In this document: one piece after another, positions 54,001 to 63,945 of the stretch
Layout: each line of letters opens with the position of its first letter
Numbering within the stretch: position 1 is the first letter of the stretch
From: Oncomelania hupensis
Lineage: Eukaryota > Mollusca > Gastropoda > Littorinimorpha > Pomatiopsidae
DNA length: 64,000 bases
Assembly (NCBI GenBank): GCA_036898135.1
Contig: CM072513.1
Span: 15,280,522 to 15,344,521 of the forward strand
Direction of reading: 5' to 3'
Translations under genes and position numbers: made by a program
Notes under the pieces: generated by a model
Database searches by the model: none
Seen by the model: the letters and a program-made list of their open reading frames with translations, nothing else
Told to the model about the DNA's origin: nothing

Positions 54001-55541
54001 CTACTCTCTACTTCGATCCAAGCTATTGGGCAAGTAGTCGTCGGTTTCGTCAAGTCTGCTCCTTGTAAGTCGACTGTCTTGTCTGTCAAGTCCGCGCGCG
54101 ATACAAGAGATTCGCTAACTATCGCGTCGTATGATAGACCTGTGTCATACAGACAGTTCGCTTCTTTTCCGTTGACCTTGATTGTGTCTGTCACCGATGG
54201 GTGATCTCCGATCGTGTGTGGCTTGTTACCGCTACTTTGAGTTAGAACTCTGTGCGCTGGCCGGCTTTCGCGCTCTTCCCTACGTTGTGCGGCCAACTTG
54301 AAACATTCTGCGGTGGAGTGATTGTTTCTGTTGCAGAACGAACAATACCGTCTCTGTTCTGCGGGACCTCTTTTCCCGAATTCCGCGTTGGGTCCTTTAT
54401 TCTGCCCAGGTCTGGGGTTATTCGGCTTATTCGCGGGGCGCTCTTCTCGGTTAGGGCTTCGTTTCTGTGCCTCTTTCCCGTTAGGCTTTAGGTCTCGCCT
54501 GAAGCTCTTGGCTTCTCCGTGGGCGGCCACGTACCTATCTGCGACCTTGACCAGATCCTCCAGTCTTTCCGCGCCCTGCTCTACTGAGAATGTCCTCAGC
54601 TCGGGGGTCATGGTTTCCCGTAGCTGTTCCCATACTAACAGTTCTGTCAGTCCCTCATACGTCTTAGCCGTGGCTGACTGGCTAATCCACTTATCCAGCG
54701 TTGTGGACAACCGATCCGCGAACTGCGCATAGCTCTCTCCTTTCACTCTCCGATTGGTGCGGAATTTTTGCCGGTAGCATTCTCCTGTTAGTTCGAATCC
54801 CGTTAGGAGTGCCTCTTTTACTTTGTGATAGTCAGTCACTCTGTCAGTCGGTAGCTTACTATAGATGTCATAAGCCTTTCCTCTAAGCCCTTGACTAAGC
54901 TTAAAAGACCAATGAGTGGGATCTAGTTTGTACTCTGTTGCTAGACGCTCAAACCTAGTCAGATAGAGATCTAGACCTTCTTCTCTCTCATTGAATGTTC
55001 CCAGTGGAAATGACATTCCTTGTACAGGGTTGGATGCTACCTCTAGCTGATCTGAGTGGGAAGGGGTTGAGGAAGAACTTGACGCTCCTGATTCCAATCT
55101 TTTCAATTCTAACTCATGCTGTCTGTCTTTTTCATTTTCTGCCCTCTCATACTCCCATTTCCTAACTTCTGCTTCTCTCTCTGCTGCAACCTTCTTCTGT
55201 TCTGTTTCTGCCTCTAGCTCTAGTTTCTTCTGCTCTCTAGCTGCTTCTAACTCTGCTTTCTTTTGCTCTGCTTCTAATGCTAGTTTCTTCTGCTCTGCTT
55301 CTAATGCGAGTTTCTTCTGCTCTGCTTCTAATGCGAGTTTCTTCTGCTCTGCTTCTAGTTCTAATTTCCTTTGCTCTGCTTCTAATTTCTTCGCCTCTCT
55401 CTCTGCTGCTCTCTCTGCCTTAGCCTCCTGTTTCTCTACCTCTGCATTGATATACGCAATTAGGTCTCCCCCTGCTAAGTGTAAAGCTTCTCCCAATTCC
55501 TTGAAACGCAATCTCAAGGCCACTGGGTCCGACATTGCCAA
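51009..55541 (-). CDS. Gag-Pol polyprotein of element B (Gag-PR-IN-RT-RH)
   Basis: A single frame of 1,510 residues, so no frameshift or stop separates Gag and Pol. Coiled coil 35-150 built from 9-residue KKLALEAEQ-type repeats; capsid about 170-345 with a SCAN-like part at 255-342; zinc knuckle C400, C403, H408, C413; protease YDTG 465-468. Integrase has HHCC (H639, H646, C676, C679), DD35E (D709, D768, E804) and GPY (WRGPYRV 943-949). RT has SRIDLSKGYYQIPV (D1155) and FMDD 1217-1220. RNase H has D1368, E1412, D1437 and D1480. Integrase precedes RT, the reverse of usual Ty3/gypsy order; sequence similarity is nevertheless gypsy-like (LPFGLHNAPS, DD35E with GPY). All catalytic residues I can check are present. 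Confidence 0.95.
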   Translation of the reverse strand: MAMSDPVALRLRFKELGEALHLAGGDLIAYINAEVEKQEAKAERAAEREAKKLEAEQRKLELEAEQKKLALEAEQKKLALEAEQKKLALEAEQKKAELEAAREQKKLELEAETEQKKVAAEREAEVRKWEYERAENEKDRQHELELKRLESGASSSSSTPSHSDQLEVASNPVQGMSFPLGTFNEREEGLDLYLTRFERLATEYKLDPTHWSFKLSQGLRGKAYDIYSKLPTDRVTDYHKVKEALLTGFELTGECYRQKFRTNRRVKGESYAQFADRLSTTLDKWISQSATAKTYEGLTELLVWEQLRETMTPELRTFSVEQGAERLEDLVKVADRYVAAHGEAKSFRRDLKPNGKEAQKRSPNREERPANKPNNPRPGQNKGPNAEFGKRGPAEQRRYCSFCNRNNHSTAECFKLAAQRREERESRPAHRVLTQSSGNKPHTIGDHPSVTDTIKVNGKEANCLYDTGLSYDAIVSESLVSRADLTDKTVDLQGADLTKPTTTCPIAWIEVESRYVTGRIQAAVLQKPLYDLVLGCRYVFLGTPPKTVEIAAVQTRAQAKTQPPQPEFAPNPGLEEIKTAQKEDTSIAKCFQKLPKAHTPPHKGDFYMEEGVLHRQGDGDHTQLVLPATLRAQVLELGHSMPLSGHMGIGATVQRISAHYYWPGITEDVKRYVKSCHQCQRYSPRHHTVPVTLGPSVVVGVPFQQVSVDIVGPLPMTKKRNRFLLTLVDACTMWCEAVPLPAIDTKKIADALIAIFTRVGFPDSIRTDNGSQFTGRLMQDVFELIQVHHIRTPPYHPASNGQVERLNRTLLTILRKVADDNPEAWDTYVNAALFAYRETPHAATGYTPSTLLFGRPLAGPLEALRRSWTEVKIDDTPRGATKYVADLQETLKTTWKKAGEALKKARARQAKYYNRHAKDRELQVGDQVLILLSSGTNKLDIAWRGPYRVTAKKSKTVYQVEVNGRARYHHINLLKKYTDRPATPSTHNLLAIAIAEEGESMETNAVEYPLHSKETYKDVILNGDLAANQRQQVLQVIRQHQTVLTDRPGRTDLVEVTLTVTDPTPVRQKLYPMPLSQQRAIKEEIDTLLAAGIISESTSPYSAGTVLLRKPNGEHRLCIDFRLLNAVTQFQPEPLPDQTDLFAKLQRAKYFSRIDLSKGYYQIPVQPQVRKYLAFSTMEGHFEFNVLPFGLHNAPSIFSAMMRKLLAPLSSEHLHSFMDDILIATPTWEEHVTLLQQLLARLRDTGLTARPTKCQIGFTELEFLGHTISQGSLRPVEKTVKRLLDAPRPKTKKEVQSFLGLCGFYQKFIPNYNSIAVPLTNGTRKIAPDKVVWTAECETAFQTLKDRMTSAPVLHLPDLTQPFVLRTDASDLGLGAVLLQRDPKNAETLFSVAYASRKLRPAETHYATSEKECLGLVWAIQKFQLYLYGTHFTAQVDHQPLSFLAASKSLNFRLMRWALTLQAYSFQIEYIPGKENHGADYLSRHLVEDTAAVAHPSQLRATAPEFVPAQ

Positions 55542-55878
55542 ACGTGTCTATGAACACCCTCTGAATCAAGTGGAATACCAAAACACTAGCAATATTGCAA
55601 GTCAATAAAAACAATGCAAAGACCATACAATTCGGAATCAATAATAGAATAAAACAAGAGTCAAATGGCATACAACAGTTATTTAAGCAAAACCTGCAAA
55701 AGAACAATGCAACATACAGGCACAAAAATATTTGAAGCAAAAAAGTTTTTAACTAAAGAATAGTGCACCCAACTGATCAGTCCTTGTTACCACTATTCTA
55801 AGTTATTCTACTACTCCTACTGTTATCTAATGTTATTGTACTTAGGTCCGGTTATACCCAATTCCTATTATACACAGA
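55542..55878 (-). other. Untranslated leader of element B
   Basis: About 335 bp, close to that of A, including the TTGTTCTTTTGCAG acceptor-like sequence. Confidence 0.5.
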
Positions 55879-55896
55879 TCCTGGCTAGGCTCGCCA
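55879..55896 (-). other. Primer-binding site of element B
   Basis: TGGCGAGCCTAGCCAGGA on the minus strand, 7 nt from the LTR. Its complement matches the 3' end of tRNA-Arg(ACG), as I recall it, apart from one extra base. Confidence 0.55.
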
Positions 55897-55903
55897 ATTA
55901 AAG

Positions 55904-57418
55904 TGTCACGTGGGGTTTATGGGCTCTGCACAATGGAATTATGGACCCTCACGTTTATTCGGTGGGAACTGCTAGTAAGTCACCCTATGAATTACTTTAA
56001 TAAATTTATTTGTTTAGCTCGTTCTGTGTTAAGGGTGGGGTACAGAAATAGATAGAAAAATGGTAAAAGAATACTGTCACACTAGCTTTCACACGGCTAT
56101 GAATCATATGTAGTCCAGCCACTTGATAACAGTTAAAATCACACATTTATTTCTTCTACTCTATACAAGATTCTCTAAGTACTAATCTAACTTAAGAAGT
56201 CTCTTTCAATGCTAATAGTTCGATCGCTGATAGTCTAGGCAGCTGTTATTTCTTCCTCGGGCACTTGCTATAATATTTCATGTAGATTTGGACTACTGTG
56301 GTCCGTTTTACAGTTTCTGAAGAGTTGGACTACTGTGGTCCTGGTTTGATCAGTTTAAGTGCACCTTCGGCGATTACACTTAACTTTTTGATGGTGCGGT
56401 CGAAGTCCTTCTGTGAGGTAGCTTCTGGTACACCTTTGTCGTTGTGTAGTTGGGTTCCCTTGCCACGCTGTGGGGTCTGACAGGGTGTTTTTCAAGGTAG
56501 CTCTTTCCGACTTGTGCGGTAGAGGCTCCTCAACCAACTAGTCGTTTCTGTGGAGTGGGGTGCACAGGATAGCTCGCCTGCTCGTCTGTAATATAAGAGA
56601 CGAAATTCTGCACAACCCTGAATAATCGGTTTGTGCAGAGCGTCTCACTGAAAGCCAAAGTAGCCCTCAGTGATAGCTCCACATCTCTATACATAAGCGA
56701 CGAACAGTCTGCTACTTCCGGGGTCCACTGGAATCTCACTCTAAATTCCTATACATACATAAATATCAATCGTGTCTAACTATACACATACAGAATTAAT
56801 AATAATATAAACATTCAGTGGTACAGCCACTGGTCTGCAAACATACATATAAGTTAAACAACAGTGGTTCCGTACAGCATACAACATGGCGGCGCAACCG
56901 GTCGTGTTTCGCCTCGTGGTCGGCTCTTTCACGTGGTACGGCAAATTCGGATTAACAATTCACATTTATGCATAGCAAATTCTTCAAACATAATTTCAAC
57001 AATAATATAAATATATCACGATGAAACAGAAGGGTGTTCATTTACCTGTTTGACAAGTTCAGGCCCGTGATGACTTGAGAGAATTCTAAGATTCTACAGT
57101 CCTGTTTCCTGGTCTATGAGTGAAGATAGTTCTCTGCTAGCTAAGGAGATGTTACTTCTTCCTCGTCTCACACACGACTGATTCAAACTGTGTTAGGCTC
57201 TGACACAGTCAAACTGGCGCGAACCGCTTTGCCTAAGCTCTCATTGGGTAAAATGTTCAGATTCAAAGCTCAAGTGCTGAGTCACTGCGCAGCGTGGGTC
57301 GGGCTCGCGGTGTGTACTTTACTTGCTGGCTGTGTACTATACTAACTCTCTTAATGTTACAATTACTACACAAGGCTAAATAGTCACTGGGCAGGGTAAA
57401 ACTAGCCAATTCATGACA
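55904..57418 (-). repeat. 5' LTR of element B
   Basis: 1,515 bp. AP-1-type site at 57278-57284; CAGGTAAAT donor-like sequence on the minus strand near 57044. Confidence 0.93.
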
Positions 57419-58395
57419 TCACTGTTCAATGAAACAGGAATTGAAAGCCACTTTGTCACTGTTCAATGTAACAGTAATTAAAAGCCACTTTATCAATGTT
57501 CAATGTAACAGCAGTGAAAAGCCACTTTACCATTGTTCAATTTAATAGCAATGAAAAGCCACTTTATCATTGTTCAATGTAATAGCAATGAAAAGCCACT
57601 TTGTCACTGTTCAATCTAACAGTAATGAAAAGCCACTTTGTCACTGTTCAGTGTAACAGCAATGAAAAACCACTTTGTTTGTCACTGTTCAATGTAACAG
57701 CAATGAAAAGCCACTTTATCATTGTTCAATGTAACAGCAATGAAAAGCCACTTTATCACTGTTCAATGTAACAGCAATGAAAAGCCACTTTATCATTGTT
57801 CAATGTAACAGTAATGAAAAGCCACTTTGTCACTGTTCAATGTAATAGCAACGAAAAGACACTTTATGTTCAATGTAATAGCAATGAAAAGCCACTTTGT
57901 CACTGTTCAATGTAACAGTAATGAAAAGCCACTTTGTTACTGTTCAATGTAACAGTAATTAAAAGCCACTTTGTCACTGTTCAATGTAACAGCAATGAAA
58001 AGCCACTTTGTCACAGTTCAATGTAACAGCAATGAAAAGCCACTTTGTCACTGTTCAATGTAACAGCAATGAAAAGCCACTTTGTCACTGTTCAATGTAA
58101 CAGCAATGAAAAGCCACTTTATCACTGTTCAATGTAACAGCAATGAAAAGCCACTTTGTCACTGTTCAATGTAACAGCAATGAAAAGCCACTTTGTCACA
58201 GTTCAATGTAACAGCAATGAAAAGCCACTTAGTCACAGTTCAATGTAACAGCAATGAAAAGCCACTTAGTCACAGTTCAATGTAACAGCAATGGAAAGCC
58301 ACTTTGTCACAGTTCAATGTAACAGCAATGAAAAGCCACTTAGTCACAGTTCAATGTAACAGCAATGAAAAGCCACTTTATCATTGTTCAATGCA
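57419..58395. repeat. 37-bp minisatellite, right part, about 26 units
   Basis: Continuation of 49193-49325. The last third is enriched in variants with TTAGTCACAG or TTTGTCACAG. One unit near 57850 has a deletion of about 10 bp and one near 57672 a 4-bp insertion. No spacers. Confidence 0.96.
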
Positions 58396-59257
58396 ATGCG
58401 AATTTTATTGCAAACCCCTTGTTGCCAAAAGTAAACAACGAATTTGAACTGGGGTCCTTTAAATCCTAGAGGAAAGCAGGCCAGTGAAATATCGCTTCGC
58501 GGTTTCATATAGTTGTACAGACAGAGTCCAGTATATAAACATTTGTAGCATAATGGCGGGTCATTACCATTATTAAGAAAACAAGATTAGAAGAGAGCGA
58601 GAACAAAAAAACAAAAGCAGCAACAAACATACACAGTTCTAAAAGGAACGTCAAACAAAGCAGCAAAATTGTTGTAGTTCTTTCTCGTTTGGTAAATTTG
58701 TTTGAACGTGCTGAGAGGTAATCTTGCACTGAACTGAACTGTTTGACACATTGCTTTCCATACAGACAAGTACGCATGCACAACTACTTGGCCATACATA
58801 GGACAAGCATTACAGAGCGAAGGGTCCTGCCTTTGCCAGAGCAGTAACCACAGAAATTCTGCAAGTAACGTTATTGTCGGCTTCGTTTGTTTGTTGTTTT
58901 TTTTTCTTCCGGCGAAGTTGAAATGTGCAGGCGTATGAGAATGGCCGTTAAGTGCCCGATTCGGCCCGTATAGAGTTATACTTAAAGGTACTCCCACACG
59001 AACACGCACTCCTCCCATCTACTGCCTCTTCTCCCCCAGCCCTAACCACACAAACAAACGTCCTGTTTTTATCTCACACACAACCCACCCCCTCCCCCAC
59101 ACATGCACACTAATAAAGCACTCACTGCAGAAACAAGATGGTTCAACTGAATCTCCACACACACGCACACGTAGTTCAAATTGTTCATTTTCAAAAGTGT
59201 CCATGTCGTGACTCGGCTTTATCAAAACGAAGCAAAACGAAGTCATTTACCTCCCAA
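58396..59257. other. No gene recognised
   Basis: Frames up to about 140 codons on the minus strand (59018-58587) show no domain, and the composition is that of non-coding DNA. Confidence 0.4.
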
Positions 59258-59259
59258 TA

Positions 59260-59983
59260 GTGAGATTTAGATAACGAAACGTACTCCATTTCGTTTTCAA
59301 AGTTTGCTGTATACGTCACGACTTTGTTGCCTTTCGTCACATCCGGACTCAAAGTTCAAGGTCAGACACAAACGAAACGTAGACCGGCAAAACGAGCTTC
59401 GTTTTTTACCATACAATTCCGAGCTACTTTTCGTCAGAGTTTATGAGTATTTTTGTACCGTAATCCTTATAATTTTGTTGATTGTTATGCAGTTTCAGAT
59501 TCATCAACCCTTTTAGTATGTGCTCTGCGATTAGAATTTGTTTGTGGAAGATCGTATAGTTTCTCAAAATGATAAAATTTGAAGGTACTGATTTTGGTCT
59601 TTTTCTCGGCCTTCAAGCAGACGACCCCGCAAAAGTAGGTCATCACATCAAATTTTCTATTGCTGCAATCTTGATTTTTGATTTCATGTTTCGTAAAAAC
59701 ACAATCTGTGTGATTTAGTTAAAAGGAAAACAACCACCTGATGTTTGATTTTAGACCCCTCCCTCCCTTTGTTTTGTCTTTGGTCATCGTCTACAGACTT
59801 GCACTTTTGGCCTAGTTAGTTATTAGTGGTTGCGTCCCTTGCTTGAAAACGAAACGAGCTTCGTTTCTTTCTAAAAAGTCTTTCTGATAACGCATCGCAG
59901 TTCGTTTCGTTTCTAGCCTCATTCTGGTAACAAACGAAACGAAACGGAACGTAGCACGTTTCGTTTTGCTTTCTAAATCTCTC
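59260..59983. mobile_element. Candidate MITE with TA flanks
   Basis: The ends form an imperfect terminal inverted repeat of 30-40 bp: the left starts GTGAGATTTAGA then ACGAAACGTACT, and the right in reverse GAGAGATTTAGA then ACGAAACGTGCT, with a gap of about 5 bases. TA lies directly outside both ends (59258-59259, 59984-59985), as in Tc1/mariner-type insertions. The interior is rich in AACGAAAC and has no transposase. Single copy in the window, so the call is tentative. Confidence 0.4.
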
Positions 59984-59989
59984 TAATGA

Positions 59990-60512
59990 CCCTAACAAAT
60001 CTGATGGCACGTGAGGCTAATCATTAACATAGTTACTGTTCCTATCAAATTTGGTCAAAATCCGTAAAGTGGTTTGAGAGATAAGGCGTGCAACGGACCT
60101 TCAGACGGACGGACGGACATACGGACTTTGGGCGCGTTCCGATTCCTGACTATTTCAAAGTATTTCTGTATTTTGGAATGACAGTGGGTGGATGTTAGGG
60201 TTCCACAAATAACACTTTACTGTGTCGGTGTCTGGGTAAGTACAGCTAACGAGATAACATTTCATTGTGGTTCAGCTCCGCCAGAAGGACGCCTTTCTCT
60301 TCATGTTCGCTACTTCAAACTTTCTTTTTAACATCCGCAAAATAGACTGCCTTATCTTTTCTCCGGGAGAGTTTGAAAAGTTGGTTAGCGCACTAGTCTA
60401 AACTACAACTGTAGCACAGACCACACATGCAGCAATTTCATAACTTTAACATTTAAGGGGTCTATTATGCTAGATTCTTACAAATACAGCCGCTCTCTTT
60501 TTGTACATATAC
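59990..60512. other. No gene recognised
   Basis: A GGACGGACGGACATACGGAC tract at about 60105-60124. Otherwise nothing supportable. Confidence 0.4.
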
Positions 60513-60557
60513 GAGAGAAAGAGAAAGAGAGAGAGAAAAAGAAAGAAAGAAAGAGAG

Positions 60558-60610
<53 letters not shown>

Positions 60611-60611
60611 A

Positions 60612-60680
<69 letters not shown>

Positions 60681-60694
60681 AAGAGAGAGAGAGT
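60513..60694. repeat. (GA)n with GAAA interruptions
   Basis: Long imperfect GA array. Confidence 0.96.
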
Positions 60695-60699
60695 TGTGC

Positions 60700-61260
60700 A
60701 TAATAAATGTTGTTGTGCCCATTTTCAACTAAGAAAATAATCATTTTCCAATCTGTAACGTTGACCATTACAATAACGCCTACTACCTGTTCTAGGAAGA
60801 GCTTTTTCTTTTCCTGTTTACTGGAATAGGTAATACGCAATTCATCGAACAATTAGCAAGGTTCTGTTAATAGATTTGTGACTGATTGCGGATGATAAAA
60901 CCGAATGCGCGTCGAAGCCCACCCACAATCCTCTGTACAAATAGCTATAATTCTTGTCCTGTATTCAAAGGAACCAAGTAGCTGTCATTATTTTTTTTAA
61001 AGCAAGATTTAGCCAACTAATATGTAAGAGGTTTGTAGTTGTGCAATTTAAACTTTATCTATGTTCCTATGTATAGCGTTGACCAGAACGATACTTGTGT
61101 AAGCCTGTTTACGATCTCAAAACCCTTTTCTTATATAAATGGATAGTTAATTAATTAGCCAGACAAATAAGCGAGCTTTCCCGAGGGTTTGAAGAGCTTC
61201 AGTAGGCAATGCCTTTCAGCAGTTGTCAGCGCCCCCGCAATCAGAATAGCCAGTCCACAG
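60700..61260. other. No gene recognised
   Basis: AT-rich, nothing supportable. Confidence 0.4.
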
Positions 61261-61299
61261 ATTGATTAAAGGGAGTGCCAGACGGAGAAACAAGGGAGA

Positions 61300-61318
61300 A
61301 AGGGAAAGAGGAAAAGAG

Positions 61319-61367
<49 letters not shown>

Positions 61368-61512
61368 AAGAGAGCGAGAGAGAGAGAGGGAAAGAGAGCG
61401 AGAGAGAGAGAGAGAGGGAGAGAGAGAGGGAAAGAGAGCGAGAGAGAGAGAGAGGGAAAGAGAGCGAGAGAGAGACATAGAGAGAGAAATAGGGTGGGAG
61501 GGGGGAGGGGGA
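61300..61512. repeat. (GA)n with GGGAAAGAGAGCGA higher-order units
   Basis: GA runs separated by a recurring GGGAAAGAGAGCGA motif, five times from about 61363. Confidence 0.95.
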
Positions 61513-61633
61513 CGCGACGAGGTACGTGAGGAGAAAAAAGATCAAAAAACGTTTCAGGAGGAAGTTGAATCAAAGAAACGGTAGAAAGCTTGGGGGTGGG
61601 CGAGAAGGAAGGCCACCACTGTCTCGCAATTCA

Positions 61634-61634
<1 letters not shown>

Positions 61635-61688
<54 letters not shown>
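61635..61688. repeat. (CTA)n microsatellite
   Basis: About 17 uninterrupted units. Confidence 0.97.
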
Positions 61689-61796
61689 ATACATGATGCT
61701 ATCACGCGCTTTTTCTTCAATCTAAACTCGGCGATCTGAAGAAATTGCTATTACAGAACTTAGAACAGACATCAAATATTTGTTGTTGAAATTTTG

Positions 61797-61985
61797 AATC
61801 GACTGCATCCAATACCATTATTGAAAGGAGAAAGGAAACCGGAGTACCAGGAAAAAACCCTCGGTGTCCTGAAAAGTTTGGTACCTAAATCACATAACTT
61901 CTTCCCACGCAGGGTTCAAACCCGCGACCTTCGGCCTAGGAAAACAGCTCACTATCAACTGTCACCCCAACTAAGTCTCCGATGA
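61797..61985 (-). repeat. tRNA-derived SINE (family S, copy 2)
   Basis: On the minus strand: GGGGTGACAGTTGATAGTGA (A-box region), a GCGGGTTTGAACCC B box, TTCAGGACACCGAGGG, and CAATAATGGTATTGGATGCA near the 3' end. Same family as 18140-18310. The stems are too degraded for a tRNA. Confidence 0.68.
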
Positions 61986-62149
61986 TTTTAGTCCATCTAC
62001 CATCGAGCCTTTGAAGTGAGAGTGTAGTTGATCTTATGCTCCAGAGCGTCCGGACTAAAACAGTTCATTCATCTAAGATAAAAGGAACGATGATTTACCT
62101 TCATCATACTGGATCTATACCTATTTATAAACATTATCAGAGTTTTCAG

Positions 62150-62460
62150 ACTCAATGTCGTGGATTTTACAACACATTTCTAGGCATTTAGACTTCAAAC
62201 CAAATATATAGGCATTTAGACTTTAAACCAGATTTCTAGACTTTAAGACTTCAAACCAAATTACTAGACATTTAGACTTCAAACCAAATTTGTAGATATT
62301 GATTTCAAACCTTTTTTTTTACATTGATTTGAAACCGAATTTTAAGACAGGTAGGTTTCAAACCAAAATTATAGACATTTAGACTTCAACCCAAATTTTC
62401 TGACATTTAGACTCCAAAGCAAATATAAAGACATTTAGACTTCAAACCAACATTTTTTTC
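62150..62460. repeat. Degenerate 30-bp minisatellite, about 9 units
   Basis: Units contain GACATTTAGACTTCAAACCA followed by AATTT and a 3-6 bp variable part. Confidence 0.82.
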
Positions 62461-63780
62461 ACCAAAACAATACTTAAATAAATTCCGTTTAGGTTGTTTA
62501 ATTAACAGATAATTCTATGTAAACAGCCACGAAAAACCACTGTGAACAAAAAGTTCTTAATAAAATTAACATAAACTTTCCAATTGCAGACTTGTCCCGT
62601 ACAACAAAAGTATACTGCAATCAAAAAGTCGATAAATATTGTTGACAGAAACTACTGAACAATAAAAAGTGTTTAAAATGTGTTCTGTTGTTCTGTATAG
62701 GTAACATATAAACTGTTGAAGCAATGACATCTCCAATATACGCAATCACTAACTACGATTACTGCGATAAAACAGTGTAATATACTAATCCACGAACACT
62801 GTTCAGTTAAAGATTTTTCTTGTACAGTCTCTAACACAAGCACGCTGTAACTAAACCACAGAGAAATAATGTTCACCTAAAATGTTAAAATGAAAAGACA
62901 GTTTTCATTATACTGCACCCAAGTGAAACCAGATATCCATTAACCAAAGAAACTGCGATCAAACAATGTAATTGTAAATACAGTTCACATAAACTATCCC
63001 ACTGAAAAGGACAATTATTTTTACACTGCTACTAACTGAAAAATACATTGTTGACGTCAAGCTGATTTTCTAGGCCATTAAGCTGCTTTGTTAAAACAAA
63101 GATTTTGATTAGGTTAGCTCAAAGAAATGAAAGAGGGATAGGCTAGGCAAGACATCATTAAGTTAACTGGAGAAAAAAAAAACAACACTACAGATTAGCG
63201 CTAACTTCAGCTAAAACTACTTTTACTTTAGAGAGAGTCGCTGTGTCTTCGCAACATGAAAGAGAAAACGGGAGATTAAACGCTTAATTGCCGTATATGT
63301 CGTTTCATTCATTTTAAGCGAATCTTTGGTGGAAACAGATTAAAAGAGTCATGAAAGAGAAAGCACGGATATAAGGAGCTAATCCCATTTCATCCGACGT
63401 CATCTCATTCACAGAATGCAAAGATAGAGAGGTTAATTTAGCCCCGTTTATTTATAAACGAAACGAAGTTGGTTAAACCCAACCCGTGTAGGTAATTAAG
63501 AAAGAAAAAAAAAACACCAATAGATTGAGAGTTCAATGGTGTGTATTTTTAGCTGTCTTATGTTGAGCGTAGTCACGAGAGGGACAGGAGCAATTCAAAG
63601 TTATATCCAGTAAATTATATGTCAACTAGTCCTAGTTCCACAAACCACTTGTTCGTTGAAGGAGTTAATATAATCCAAGTAATTTTAGCATCGGTTTAAT
63701 CCAAAGTAATTTTAGCATCGGATTAATCAATGTAGTCTACTTTAGATAAAATTGTAGCTTCTGTTTGGTAATCAGTTACA
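62461..63780. other. No gene recognised
   Basis: AT-rich. A short duplication, AGTAATTTTAGCATCGG, occurs at about 63679 and 63706. No supportable coding frame. Confidence 0.45.
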
Positions 63781-63784
63781 TGTT

Positions 63785-63945
63785 GACAGACAGACAGAAA
63801 CAGACAGACAGACAGAGAGAGAGTTCAAACTTTATTTGTACAAATACGCATTTCACCCCTCCCCCACACTTATCCCAAAACTCAAAGAGGGCGAGAGAGA
63901 GAAAAAGAGAGAGAGGCAGGTAAAGAGGAAGAGAGAGAGAGCACC
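63785..63945. repeat. (ACAG)n and (GA)n simple repeats
   Basis: ACAG units to about 63811 and GA to 63823, then GA-rich patches from about 63887. Confidence 0.85.

Larger units (their letters stand above)
49326..57418 (-). mobile_element. LTR retrotransposon B (Gmr1-like gypsy), apparently complete
   Basis: Two 1,515-bp LTRs (49326-50840 and 55904-57418) with TGTCACG...TGACA ends and TSD TCACT (49321-49325, 57419-57423). I noticed only about three substitutions between the LTRs. The internal region has a primer site, one 1,510-codon Gag-Pol frame and a purine tract. Nothing needed for retrotransposition is visibly missing, so B is the likely source of RT and RNase H for related defective copies. 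Confidence 0.95.

Noticed and set aside
49326..57418. Endogenous retrovirus with env
   Set aside because: No frame after RNase H or between pol and the 3' LTR that could encode an envelope protein; only about 170 bp remain there.
49193..58395. CRISPR-like array of 37-bp repeats
   Set aside because: Units are directly contiguous with no unique spacers, in a eukaryotic repeat context; it is a minisatellite.
60465..60852. Long Ser/Leu or Arg/Glu repeat proteins in CT/GA tracts (also at 1.5, 2.4, 6.1, 18.6 and 61.3 kb)
   Set aside because: Translations of dinucleotide repeats, open in several frames at once.
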